A stretch of DNA of 64,000 nucleotides from Fodinibius roseus (GTDB lineage Bacteria > Bacteroidota > Rhodothermia > Balneolales > Balneolaceae). Of the stretch, positions 54,611-63,050 are shown in pieces. A program made the translations under genes and the position numbers. Every line of letters starts with the position of its first letter. The first letter of the stretch is position 1. The stretch spans positions 84,693 to 148,692 of the forward strand of contig NZ_FQUS01000013.1 in NCBI RefSeq assembly GCF_900129315.1, given 5' to 3'. The notes beneath the pieces were generated by a model, which saw only the letters and a list, made by a program, of their open reading frames with translations, was not told the origin of the DNA and made no database searches.

Positions 54611-55105
54611 TTATTTTCCACTTTCTGCAAGTTGTTTTATCGTATCCAGGGATTCTTCCCAGTTTTTATCTGAATGTTCATACATGGTTTCGGTCGCAAA
54701 ATGAGTATGGGTTAGCAGCAGTTTTGTAGAATTGCCATCAGGTTGTAAATCAAATGTAATTTTTGAGTAGTTTTCTTCCACATCGGGCAGCCCGGACAAA
54801 GAACTCCAATAGGAGTAGGAAAATTTTTTGTTTTCTTCAAAGGCAAGTATTACTCCTTTGTCAATAAAATCTTTTTCATTCCATGAAAATTTAAACAATA
54901 TGGGGCTTCCCTTTTTCCATTCAGATTCGGTTTTTATCCCCAGCCACTGTCCTATGTGTGAAGGGTTTGTTAGAACATTCCAAAGCTGGGTTATTTCTGC
55001 ATCAATTACTCTTTCCTTTTCTAGGATTTTATCTGATAACATATCTGGTTGACTTTTTGCGTTGATTGTGATCAATACGAGGATACAAAGAACTATGTAT
55101 TTCAT
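54611..55105 (-). CDS. Secreted SRPBCC domain protein
   Basis: A 164-residue START-like protein with a signal peptide (ending NAKSQ), unusual for this family. Core: ERVIDAEITQLWNVLTNPSHIGQWLG, ILFKFSWNE, KLLLTHTHFATETMYEHSDKNWEESLDTIKQLAE. Export suggests a periplasmic hydrophobic-ligand binder. Ligand unknown. Confidence 0.85.
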   Translation of the reverse strand: MKYIVLCILVLITINAKSQPDMLSDKILEKERVIDAEITQLWNVLTNPSHIGQWLGIKTESEWKKGSPILFKFSWNEKDFIDKGVILAFEENKKFSYSYWSSLSGLPDVEENYSKITFDLQPDGNSTKLLLTHTHFATETMYEHSDKNWEESLDTIKQLAESGK

Positions 55106-55584
55106 ATTCTAATGGTTTTTGTATTAACACAGTTTTAATTCTGCACAAAAATTTTATCGAAAGCTCTATCGCCGTTTGATTTAAATGTTTGGCAGTGTTT
55201 CTTCTTGCTTTTCGTCATATTCTTTCACTTGCTTTTTAGTAACAAGCCCATCCAGCTTAATTCAAGAATTTTAATTAACTATTACGTGTAGTAATGATAC
55301 TTCCACATACAAAATAATACAGATAGAGTTTAAATGACCCGGCAGATGTAAAATTTCAGGATAGCTGGGCAAATACTTATTTCTGATTTCAAACCCAAGC
55401 CTGATTGGAATGAACATGCCGCTATCGTGAAGGAGGCACATTAATTTTCCACGAACTATTGCGGATGATCTTGAGATATATTCTTCTATTTTGAAGGAAT
55501 TGTTGGGTGCATGAGTTGATGTTATTAGCTTATTAGTATAATTATACCTGCTTTTTTATGTTTTTCTATCGTAAATTTGACCGA
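55106..55584. other. Intergenic stretch with decayed coding pieces
   Basis: About 480 bases. On the minus strand near 55182-55262 is a short frame KLDGLVTKKQVKEYDEKQEE ending in a stop; on the plus strand near 55375-55443 is a frame ending WNEHAAIVKEAH. Both look like gene ends with no start. No complete gene. Confidence 0.35.
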
Positions 55585-56424
55585 CTACTCATCCGTTGAT
55601 AACGAAACCAATTCACTTTCAACTCTTTCTGCAGCCAGGCCTATCATAAATTGGCACCCATACCCCGGGTATTTCGAAAGCATGGTTTCTTCAAACTGTT
55701 TTTTTGATTCTTCTGTAAATACAGCTGTTCCGTGGGTCGCATTAAGTATTTCTGAACAGTAATCGATAAGATATGCTTTCTGTTTTGCGATAGCCGGGTA
55801 ACTGCACGAAGGGCCATGGCCAACATAATATGTATCATAATTCTTCAGAGTTCCGGAATACTTTTCGAGGTTGGCGATCCATCTTAAAATACTTCCATCA
55901 GCCATATAGGTGTGGTTTTCACTGTAAATAAAATCGCCGATAAAGGCTGCGGATTTTTTGCCTTCAAGAAGCCATAGAGAATTAGTGTCACAATCGCCAC
56001 CACTCCCGATATCCAATACACTAAATGTTAGTCCGGCGATGTTCACAGTATCACCATCTTCAACAAGAATATTAGGATAAACCCACTTCGGAATCCATTC
56101 CTCACCAAACATTTCAGACCACTGCCGGTGTTTTTCTTGCTCAGTCTCTTCCATCAGTTTTTTTACAGATGCAAGAGCAAAAATCGGGACATCGCCATCG
56201 GGCGCAATGTTAGTTGTACCGGCTATGTGATCGGGGTGAGCATGTGTTAAGAGAATACCGGCAAGTGGCTTTTCAAGACTGTCAGCTTTCTGTTTGAGGG
56301 CTTTGCTGTCGCTCATAGTAAGTGTCGTGTCTACTATCACAATCTCGTCTTTGGCTTCCACAATGTAGGCGTTTACCCGAAGCATCGGTTCTTTGGAGGT
56401 ATAGGTGTGAATAATTGGTTTCAT
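55585..56424 (-). CDS. MBL fold metallo-hydrolase
   Basis: A 279-residue metallo-beta-lactamase fold protein. Motifs: VEAKDEIVIVDTTL, LTHAHPDHIAG (HxHxDH), DIGSGGDCDTNSLWLLE, and YVGHGPS (final His). Length and sequence fit hydrolases of lactone or thioester type rather than true beta-lactamases. It is divergent from a HxlR regulator and likely controlled by it. Confidence 0.9.
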   Translation of the reverse strand: MKPIIHTYTSKEPMLRVNAYIVEAKDEIVIVDTTLTMSDSKALKQKADSLEKPLAGILLTHAHPDHIAGTTNIAPDGDVPIFALASVKKLMEETEQEKHRQWSEMFGEEWIPKWVYPNILVEDGDTVNIAGLTFSVLDIGSGGDCDTNSLWLLEGKKSAAFIGDFIYSENHTYMADGSILRWIANLEKYSGTLKNYDTYYVGHGPSCSYPAIAKQKAYLIDYCSEILNATHGTAVFTEESKKQFEETMLSKYPGYGCQFMIGLAAERVESELVSLSTDE

Positions 56425-56493
56425 TTTCTTGGGTTTTTAAACTATCATTTATATAGTTGCAAACATATATACAGCCACATACCTTGTCAATAA

Positions 56494-56509
56494 CTGTCAA
56501 TTTTGACAG
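56494..56509. promoter_or_regulatory. Inverted-repeat operator between MBL and HxlR genes
   Basis: CTGTCA-ATTT-TGACAG, six-base perfect arms, with a further TTGTCAA half-site just to the left. Located between the divergent start codons (56424 and 56530); fits a HxlR dimer site. Confidence 0.55.
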
Positions 56510-56529
56510 GTGGAAATAATTTCAAAACT

Positions 56530-56904
56530 ATGCTCATAGACGGAGAAAACGTCGCTTTTAAACTCAATGGAAAGCTGTACCACTGCGCGATGGATGTGAC
56601 GATGGACTACATCGGCGGTAAGTGGAAAACCGTAGTTTTGTGGTACCTGCAATTTGAAACACTCCGCTTTTCCGAACTGAAGCGGAAAATACCGGACATC
56701 ACCGAAAAAATGCTCAGTATTCAATTAAAAGCTCTGGAAGAAGACGGACTGATCAACCGGGATGTATATGGAAAGAAGCCGCCAATCAGGGTCGAATATT
56801 CGTTAACAGATTTCGGGAAGACCCTGATTCCCATGCTGGATGAAATCGCTAAATGGGGCAGGGACCTGGGTGAACAGGAGGGGGAGATTGCAGAACTGGA
56901 TTAA
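56530..56904 (+). CDS. HxlR family regulator
   Basis: A 124-residue winged helix of the HxlR type: CAMDVTMDYIGGKWKTVVLWYL (with the redox-type Cys), LRFSELKRKIPDITEKMLSIQLKALEEDGLINRDVYGKKPPIRVEYSLTDFGKTLIP. ATG at 56530 is preferred to a TTG at 56503, because the TTG lies inside the operator. The Cys near the N-terminus recalls HypR/YodB-type thiol sensors. It probably controls the divergent MBL gene. Confidence 0.92.
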   Translation: MLIDGENVAFKLNGKLYHCAMDVTMDYIGGKWKTVVLWYLQFETLRFSELKRKIPDITEKMLSIQLKALEEDGLINRDVYGKKPPIRVEYSLTDFGKTLIPMLDEIAKWGRDLGEQEGEIAELD

Positions 56905-56959
56905 TGTTATATGAATTATTTAAGATATTGTTACTAAAGTGTATTCAAACTTAAACCGG

Positions 56960-57128
56960 TCAAGAGTCAGCCGTATTAATATGGCGTTCTACAGCCTTGC
57001 CGGTTACAATCAGCAGCAAAATTGCACTAATTGCAAAAATTATATTACCTACCCATGCCACCGTGTCGTTCGGTCTGACTAAAGAAGTTAAAACAAAGCC
57101 AAGCCACGGGGGTCGTCCTTCTGCCCGG
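56960..57128 (-). pseudogene. Membrane protein C-terminal remnant
   Basis: A frame reading WLGFVLTSLVRPNDTVAWVG, one helix and KAVERHINTADS before a stop. There is no start codon; upstream bases shift frame. Looks like the end of a small multi-helix membrane protein. Confidence 0.4.
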
Positions 57129-57149
57129 TGTCAGCATCTCGTTCCCATA

Positions 57150-57611
57150 TCACCCAAATTGACCGACCTTATAATTCCCGGGCACGGGCCTGAAAACTTT
57201 GTTGATTCGATTCCAGGTATTGGTTTGGGTAACGGTTAACGTCAGATATGTGATTTCCGATTCAGAGAAAAAAACCTTGAGCCTGTCGAAAATATGATCG
57301 TCAATATCGGTCTTATTTGCATTTGTAACAGCTTCGGCAAAAGCTAAGGCCGCTTTTTCTTTATCAGTGTAGAAAGGGCATTCCCGCCATGCGGGCAGGG
57401 AATGAAGCCGCAGCTCATCCTCGCCCAAATGGATCAATTCTTTATGATGCATGTCGAGACAATAGGCACAGCCATTGATTTGTGAAACCCGGTAACTGAG
57501 AAGCTCCCGAAACTTTGGATCGAGGCCTGATTGTCCAAGGTACGGTTTAACGCTGTTGATGCTTTTCAGGAGTTTGGAACTCAGGTTTTGATAAGAAATT
57601 CGTTCCGTCAT
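57150..57611 (-). CDS. AhpD-like carboxymuconolactone decarboxylase family protein
   Basis: A 153-residue AhpD-fold protein with the redox pair in NGCAYCLDMHHKEL and the approach KFRELLSYRVSQI. It likely acts as a peroxidase or thiol reductase. The gene lies 17 bases after an ECF41-type sigma factor gene. ECF41 sigma factors are known to sit with carboxymuconolactone decarboxylase, oxidoreductase or epimerase genes, so this is the expected target gene. Confidence 0.92.
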   Translation of the reverse strand: MTERISYQNLSSKLLKSINSVKPYLGQSGLDPKFRELLSYRVSQINGCAYCLDMHHKELIHLGEDELRLHSLPAWRECPFYTDKEKAALAFAEAVTNANKTDIDDHIFDRLKVFFSESEITYLTLTVTQTNTWNRINKVFRPVPGNYKVGQFG

Positions 57612-57628
57612 AATGCTTGTCTTTAGGA

Positions 57629-58535
57629 TTAATGATTGTGTGTTGTTATTAAGACAACCAACCTATTCAAAACGTGACGGGATGTGAGGGATAAATCCAT
57701 ATTTTTCAGCTTTTCTGGATCCAGGATATTACAGATACGGGTTATATGTTGTCTGCTCTCATCAAAATGATACACCTGGCAGGCTCTGAGCTGCCGGTCT
57801 TCATAGAAAAGAAGGGCCGTCTGATGATTTACAACCGCTGTTTTATCTGTCTGTGATTGCTGAAACTTCTGATAGGCAAAGATCAGCAATTCCGAAACAT
57901 CCGTTTTTCCATTGCACATTTGTTGAACCACGTTGATTGTATCGCGGCCATCTGCATAAAGTGCTACATCATCAGCAAGTAACGTCTGAAGTGTCTCCAC
58001 ATCACGGTTTCGGATTGATTTCAGATATTTTTCAATCAGTTTTGAATTTGTCCTTGCTGCTAAAATGTTATCAGGATTTTGGTCGCCGCTCCGCACTTTT
58101 GATCGCGCCCGGCTCAATAACTTTCGTGAATTAGCGACTGAGTATGAAAGCACATCCGCAATCTCCTCGTGCTTATAGTCAAAAGCTTCTTTGAGAATAA
58201 AGACGGCTCTTTCTTTCGGATTCAGTTGCTCCAGCAGAAACAGAAGCGAGTAGGAGAGAATATCTTTCTGAATCATATTGTTATCTGTTGTTTCGGTCGC
58301 TACCGGCTCCGGCAGCCAAACTTCTTCGGTGGAAATGGTCTTCTGCTTTTTCTTTTTGATATTGATTGACTGATTAATCACCGCCCTTTTCAGGTAGGCT
58401 TTGGGCTTTTTTAATTTTTTTCGCAGACCTGGAAAAGTACCTGGCGATCACCTCCTGGATGGCATCCTGCGCCAAGCTTCGGGATCCCAGGATGTTGTAG
58501 GCGTATGGAAACAGTATGTCGTAATAGTTTTCCAT
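57629..58535 (-). pseudogene. ECF41-type sigma factor, interrupted by frameshift
   Basis: Region 2 (MENYYDILFPYAYNILGSRSLAQDAIQEV) is in one frame until about 58400. Then KAYLKRAVINQSIN, the linker WLPEP (an ECF41 hallmark), region 4 (LNPKERAVFILKEAFDYKHEEIADVL) and a SnoaL-like C-terminal domain (with LDPEKL like the NPDKL motif) are in the next frame. The shift sits in two A-runs (AAAAAAATTAAAAAAG). One inserted or deleted A would restore a normal 300-residue protein. It may be a sequencing error, a disabling mutation, or slippage. Probable target: the AhpD-like gene. Confidence 0.78.
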
Positions 58536-58578
58536 GCTGGATATAATGCTTATTTGACAGCTATAGCTCAATATATAA

Positions 58579-58605
58579 GACAATCCTGAAGCCCGAAACG
58601 TGACA
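58579..58605 (-). promoter_or_regulatory. ECF41-like promoter
   Basis: On the minus strand TGTCACG (58605-58599), 16 bases, then TGTC (58582-58579). ECF41 promoters are described as TGTCACA about 16-17 bases from CGTC, so this is a near match. It is 44 bases before the sigma factor start, fitting autoregulation. Confidence 0.55.
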
Positions 58606-58780
58606 TGTCAGAGGTTCGGTTTCTGACTAAAAAGGCTTGAGTACAAATCTACCGTAGGCAATAAACGCGCATATGGCGGCAACGACCTTTGAAGATATTC
58701 TCTTGGCAGGTTATCATTGATTCAAAAATCAAAAACAGACCTTAAACAGATGAAACTTACAAGTGAAGTTTTGGCTCTTT

Positions 58781-59275
58781 TCAGCCTCTCTTAAATCTGG
58801 GTTTAAGAATGGAAATTGTAATAATAGTCACAAAAATGAATGCTTCAAACAGTAGTCCTACTTTAATAAGATAATGATTGTTTTGAAAAGAAGGATCACT
58901 TAATGCCGCCTGTCCATTGATAAGTAAGTCCAGGTTCGTGAGCATCAGATCCTCCAGGAAAAACATCCCGAAGAGGATGAGTCCGACCACTGTAAAAAAT
59001 TTGACCGTAACCCAGCGATGTTTAAACAATCTCCATGTATTGGTGATAGTACCTAACAACAGTCCGGTCAAAAAGCTGCTGATGCCGCCCCATCCGATTA
59101 CGTTCCAGGCAATAGACCGGAGGTTGTAATAAGTGGTTTTCGTTTGCTCAAAATCAGCAAGATCTGACTGAAATACCAACGGAAACCAGCTCATTACTCC
59201 GCCAAACCAGATGGCTATGCAGCAGATGTGCATGATTTTTAAGACACGCGAACCTTTCGGGCCCAGTTTTTTCAT
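58781..59275 (-). CDS. DUF2269-like membrane protein
   Basis: A 164-residue, four-helix protein: ICCIAIWFGGVMSWFPLVFQ, NVIGWGGISSFLTGLLLG, FKHRWVTVKFFTVVGLILFG, and a C-terminal helix ending in KPRFKRG. Related to the CopD/DUF2269 type but without its repeated His. The upstream VOC gene ends four bases before it, so both are in one operon. Function unknown. Confidence 0.8.
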   Translation of the reverse strand: MKKLGPKGSRVLKIMHICCIAIWFGGVMSWFPLVFQSDLADFEQTKTTYYNLRSIAWNVIGWGGISSFLTGLLLGTITNTWRLFKHRWVTVKFFTVVGLILFGMFFLEDLMLTNLDLLINGQAALSDPSFQNNHYLIKVGLLFEAFIFVTIITISILKPRFKRG

Positions 59276-59279
59276 ACCA

Positions 59280-59699
59280 TCAATTCTCTACGTGATTGAT
59301 CATCCAGCGGATTCCATATTGGTCGGTGAGGTTTCCGTGCCAGTCCCCCCAAAACTGTTTTTCAAATGGCACATGCGCCTCGCCATCTTCAGCAAACGCA
59401 GAAAATACGTTTTTGGCTTGTTGCAGCTCTTTGAAGTCCAAGGATAAAGCGACGTTCATGCCGGATTGTACGGTTTGCCCGGGAAATACATCACAGGCCA
59501 TAAATAAACAGTTGCCTTTATAAAACCGGGCGTGTAAAATTTTATCCTGGTACTCCTCAGGGGCATTCATGTTGGGATTGTCGTAGCGGTTTTCAATTTC
59601 AAAACGGCCACCCAAAATATACTGATACGTGTTCAGGGCTTCTTCACAATTACCTGCAAAATGGATATACGGAGTAAGGGTTACATCATTATTACTCAT
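59280..59699 (-). CDS. VOC/PhnB-like protein
   Basis: A 139-residue glyoxalase-fold protein: LTPYIHFAGNCEEALNTYQYILGG, YQDKILHARFYKGNCLFMACDV, HVPFEKQFWGDWHGNLTDQYGIRWMI. This is the PhnB-type subgroup. Substrate unknown; likely metal-dependent or binding only. Middle gene of a minus-strand set with an AraC gene and a membrane protein. Confidence 0.92.
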   Translation of the reverse strand: MSNNDVTLTPYIHFAGNCEEALNTYQYILGGRFEIENRYDNPNMNAPEEYQDKILHARFYKGNCLFMACDVFPGQTVQSGMNVALSLDFKELQQAKNVFSAFAEDGEAHVPFEKQFWGDWHGNLTDQYGIRWMINHVEN

Positions 59700-59758
59700 A
59701 ACAAGGTATTTATTTGTTCGGGATTATGTTATCTGACCGGTATTGTAAGGGAAGCTGA

Positions 59759-60601
59759 TCAGGAAAAATTGTATGAATTCGACAATCGTTTGGCCAGGGC
59801 TGGCTGGATGACTTTAACGATCGTCAGTTGTTGTTCGAGAAATTGCCGGGGCGTGGCGGAGGCGAGTTTTTTAAATTGCCGGATAAAATGAGACTGGTCG
59901 TAATAGCCGCTGGCGTATGCAATTTCTGCCAGGCTGTTATAATTGCCGGAATACATGGCATGGACCGCCTGATTAAACCGCTTGACCGTCCTCAGTTTGG
60001 ATGGGGTAAGACCGATTACATCGAGAAATTTTCGCTCTATGGTTTTATAATTTGAGCTAAACTGGTCGGCCAGATGTTCAACCGTGCAGGAGGAATCCGT
60101 AACTAATCGTTTTGCACAGGTTTGAACGAAGGCAAAATCCTCAGGCTGTTGAGACAATTTATTCAACAAAAACTGTTCTATAATCTCCACACGTTTTCTG
60201 TTATTGGCTGCTTCATAAAGCTGATATTCCAGGGTATTCAGTTCCCGGTTGAATAGTTCGGAGATTTGATAAAATCCATTGGCGAACTTGTACACCGGTA
60301 TCTTAAAAAAAGGAAAGAATCCCCCGGGTTTGAACCGGATGGAGAAAAAATTCTGCTTGCTGGTCTGTGAGATAAACAGAGATTGCTTGCGAATACCAAT
60401 GACATGTGAACCCTTGATGAGCTTCTCCCGGTCATCAATCACCTGCGAATAATGGTCCCCGAAGTTAAACATCAGCTCAATGGTACCATCCGGAATAAGG
60501 GATTCCTGCTCATTGAATGGCGGTTGCTCGGCCTTTGCAGACCAATAACACTCCACATAGACAGCCAATTGAGGACTTGGTTTGTATTCTCGATAGATCA
60601 T
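59759..60601 (-). CDS. AraC regulator with DUF6597-like domain
   Basis: A 280-residue regulator: N-terminal AVYVECYWSAKAEQ, IPDGTIELMFNFGDHYSQ, IRFKPGGFFPFF; C-terminal AraC (LADQFSSNYKTIERKFLDVIGLTPSKLRTVKRF, IAYASGYYDQSHFIRQFKKLASATPRQFLEQQ). Related to the protein at 39.5 kb. It lies between a tautomerase gene (1-base gap) and a VOC gene, and may regulate them. Confidence 0.9.
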   Translation of the reverse strand: MIYREYKPSPQLAVYVECYWSAKAEQPPFNEQESLIPDGTIELMFNFGDHYSQVIDDREKLIKGSHVIGIRKQSLFISQTSKQNFFSIRFKPGGFFPFFKIPVYKFANGFYQISELFNRELNTLEYQLYEAANNRKRVEIIEQFLLNKLSQQPEDFAFVQTCAKRLVTDSSCTVEHLADQFSSNYKTIERKFLDVIGLTPSKLRTVKRFNQAVHAMYSGNYNSLAEIAYASGYYDQSHFIRQFKKLASATPRQFLEQQLTIVKVIQPALAKRLSNSYNFS

Positions 60602-60602
60602 T

Positions 60603-60938
60603 TTACCATTCCACTATTTCCCCATCTTCAACCACATGGCCGGATCGGATGATAGAAGTCATAATAAAAATCTCCGAAGCTTCCGTTCCAAAAAATCCCT
60701 TCAAAATATTCAGCAGGCTTTTCTGAATCTGTTTGATATTATCCTGATCCCAAAGAGAGGGAAGGTAAAGGTTCACAAGCACATCATATTGCTGCCCGCC
60801 CTGCATACAATTCGGAATAAACGTAAGGCAGATATCTTTTATATCTACATTTACTTGTTCTGCCCATCTTTCAGTTAATTCCTGGAGTTCTTGTTGGCTT
60901 ACATGCTTGTCTTTGATAAAACAGTTGGCGATTGGCAT
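60603..60938 (-). CDS. Tautomerase-like protein
   Basis: A 111-residue protein starting MPIANCFIKDKHVSQQELQ, giving the catalytic N-terminal Pro of the 4-oxalocrotonate tautomerase/MIF superfamily after Met removal. NVDIKDICLTFIPNCMQGGQQ and a closing beta strand fit the fold. Single domain but longer than classical 62-residue tautomerases. Substrate unknown. Confidence 0.7.
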   Translation of the reverse strand: MPIANCFIKDKHVSQQELQELTERWAEQVNVDIKDICLTFIPNCMQGGQQYDVLVNLYLPSLWDQDNIKQIQKSLLNILKGFFGTEASEIFIMTSIIRSGHVVEDGEIVEW

Positions 60939-60999
60939 GGTTGAAGGGGTTAACGTTAATAGAAAAATTATATTTAAAGTGACCAGGTAGATGGAAGTT

Positions 61000-61130
61000 T
61001 TATAACGACCTCGCGCATAAGCTGCGTGCGGTGCAATGTTGATTTTAAAACAAATGTACTACAGAAATTGTATAGCTCAAAACCGGCAGGGAAGGGCGAG
61101 GCACAGCGCCCCGTTGAAGCACTGATTAGC
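61000..61130 (-). repeat. attC-like repeat 2
   Basis: About 131 bases from TTATAAC to GATTAGC. CCTCGC near 61008 and GCGAGG near 61096 are complementary. Blocks GCGCATAAG, GGCAGGGAAGGGCGAGG and CCCGTTGAAGC match repeat 1 at 53.2 kb. The neighbouring 60939-61380 holds no gene. Confidence 0.4.
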
Positions 61131-61379
61131 TATCTGGCCTACAAATTTGTTAGTATCATTGTAAAGTCTAATTTAACACAGATTATTTGTGCTAAATTTT
61201 AAATTAAACTGTATAGCAATGAAGTGCTAAATTTCTTAACGGTCCGCATATCAATGGCAGTTATTCGCACGTAACCACAGCCCGTGTATGCCAGCGTTTT
61301 GCTTGTTCAGGCGTGGGTTGGATTTGTTTACGTGAGAAGAAATCCCATATAGTAGAAAGGAAGTAGTACCGATACTTTT

Positions 61380-61565
61380 TTACAAATCGGAAGGAGGCCA
61401 AGTCGTAAGCTGTTTTGAAACCTTGGCAAAATGTGAGAAATCCGTGAACCCGTACTCCCAGTGGTTAAAATTATAGCCATGTAATTTGTATTGTCGCAAT
61501 CCTTGTTTGAATTTATCAAGCTTTTGGCAGAATTTGGGAGAAAAGCCGGTTATTTCTTTAAAATA
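61380..61565 (-). pseudogene. AraC-type HTH remnant
   Basis: The frame reads TGFSPKFCQKLDKFKQGLRQ, then YGFTDFSHFAKVSKQLTTWP before a stop, matching the end of AraC helix-turn-helix domains but with about 20 residues missing between. No N-terminal domain. A decayed regulator. Confidence 0.6.
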
Positions 61566-61740
61566 ACATTCGCCTTCTTGTGTTACCTTATCGGTTTCGG
61601 AAGTATCATTTATTACTTTGATTTCTTCACCGGTTTCTTTGTCCCTAAAGATATCAATTCCGGAAATCCCCAAAGTTTACTACATGCCCTCTTTGTTGAC
61701 CTGGGCCTTATAGTGCTATTGGGTTGGATCAGTCATGGTG
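61540..61740 (+). pseudogene. MddA-like methyltransferase N-terminal remnant
   Basis: FLCYLIGFGSIIYYFDFFTG, FFVPKDINSG and LLHALFVDLGLIVLLGWISHG match the first two helices of methanethiol S-methyltransferase (MddA/isoprenylcysteine-type). Homology breaks near 61715, exactly where the 3' end of the serpin gene begins. The remaining 180 residues are absent. Confidence 0.6.
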
Positions 61741-62969
61741 CCCATAAAAAGAATGGTTTCCGACTCCACCTCCCGGATCACATAGAAAAAGGGGCGATTG
61801 AAACTTACTTCGACCGTTTGTGGAGCGCTTTCGACCACTACTGCTGAGGTAACGGCAGCCGCTTCGGTACCTTTTTCATCCACCGAAATAAACGTCTTAT
61901 GACGGGATTCACCGATATAAAGCCCGTTCGGGCCGCCGGTAATGCGACTGAAATCGGCTTCGGGGCCGAATGCATCTTCAATACCCATAGCCATAAGAAC
62001 CTTTTCAAACTCTTCGACTTCATACTCCAGCTCAAACTTGGGCATTTCCAGGGTTAATGTTACCTTGCTGAAGTTGCCGGTAAGTTTTCTCCAGTCGTCC
62101 CAAGTCATATTGGTGACCCAATTACCCAGTGTTTTATCTTCATCAGGCAGTACCAGGGTCATCATAAACCCGGCGTCGCCATAGTAAAGATTCACCGCCT
62201 GGTAATCCTCGCCGCGCCTGTATGACATCTGTTCCTGTTGATCAAGCTGCATCATCTCTGCGTCTGCGGTGCTGCCATTGGGCAAGTGAAACGGCTTGGT
62301 TTCGGTATTATCCGGATCAAATGGTATTGTCCAGTCGCCGTTGAAATAGATAGCGTTGAGCAGGTACATAATTTCATTTGGATCGATGTTGTCGGTAATC
62401 TTCTCAATCAATCCGCCGGTCTTGTCACTGACCCAGCCGTTGATCCGTTCAACGGTTTTCGGATCTGCGAAATCAGCCTCCTCGATTGCTGCTTCGTAAT
62501 AGGTTTTATTTGGATTCAGGAAATCCTGCTCCACGCTGAAGGTATCCCGGTACCAGATGGAATTGGCAATATTGAATTGCACGCTTTCATCAAACTGGGT
62601 CAACAGTTCGATGAGCTCTTTGGCCGACTCGTTGATCTGCTCCCTATTCATTCCATCCATGCCGAGTGTATTCCGCATCTGATTGTAGGTGTCACTCTCG
62701 GCACCGTTCATGACCATACCGTAGGCCATCTGGATGCTGAGCGGGGAGATGAAATGGCTCTCTCCAGGGACCTTTTCAACCAGTCGTCCCAGCAGATTAA
62801 ACCCGAAGTGTCCCGAACCGTTTACGAGCTCCGTTTCCTGTTCGGTCAGCTGCCGGGGGAGCTCCCGCCGTTCAAATTCAGACTGCTCTTCCTGTTGAGT
62901 GCCAAGCGAGTCGCATCCCGCAAGCAAAAAGCCGATAATAAGCGCGGTGGAAAGTAAATATTTAACCAT
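61716..62969 (-). CDS. Lipoprotein serpin
   Basis: A 417-residue serine protease inhibitor with a lipobox (LAGC) and an acidic linker. The serpin core shows HFISPLSIQMAYGMVMNGAE, LLNAIYFNGDW, and the end VSFNRPFFYVIREVES. The reactive loop EKGTEAAAVTSAVVVESAP keeps the small-residue hinge needed for loop insertion, so it should be inhibitory. The P1 residue is near Ser-381 by spacing. Outer-membrane anchoring suggests defence against external proteases. It lies next to a truncated gene, a sign of recent insertion. Confidence 0.95.
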   Translation of the reverse strand: MVKYLLSTALIIGFLLAGCDSLGTQQEEQSEFERRELPRQLTEQETELVNGSGHFGFNLLGRLVEKVPGESHFISPLSIQMAYGMVMNGAESDTYNQMRNTLGMDGMNREQINESAKELIELLTQFDESVQFNIANSIWYRDTFSVEQDFLNPNKTYYEAAIEEADFADPKTVERINGWVSDKTGGLIEKITDNIDPNEIMYLLNAIYFNGDWTIPFDPDNTETKPFHLPNGSTADAEMMQLDQQEQMSYRRGEDYQAVNLYYGDAGFMMTLVLPDEDKTLGNWVTNMTWDDWRKLTGNFSKVTLTLEMPKFELEYEVEEFEKVLMAMGIEDAFGPEADFSRITGGPNGLYIGESRHKTFISVDEKGTEAAAVTSAVVVESAPQTVEVSFNRPFFYVIREVESETILFMGTMTDPTQ

Positions 62970-63050
62970 GGTTATATTCTGATCTTAGTTAAAACCCTTA
63001 TTTATTTACTTATACACAAACCCGGAGAGGGATAACTACCCTTGCTCTTT

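Noticed and set aside
54326..54673. 115-codon plus-strand frame
   Set aside because: Overlaps the end of the secreted SRPBCC gene and the GNAT remnant; no family features.
58390..58430. Programmed ribosomal frameshift in the sigma factor
   Set aside because: The needed shift is +1 (or -2) in A-runs, not a standard -1 slippery site; an indel or sequencing error is simpler.
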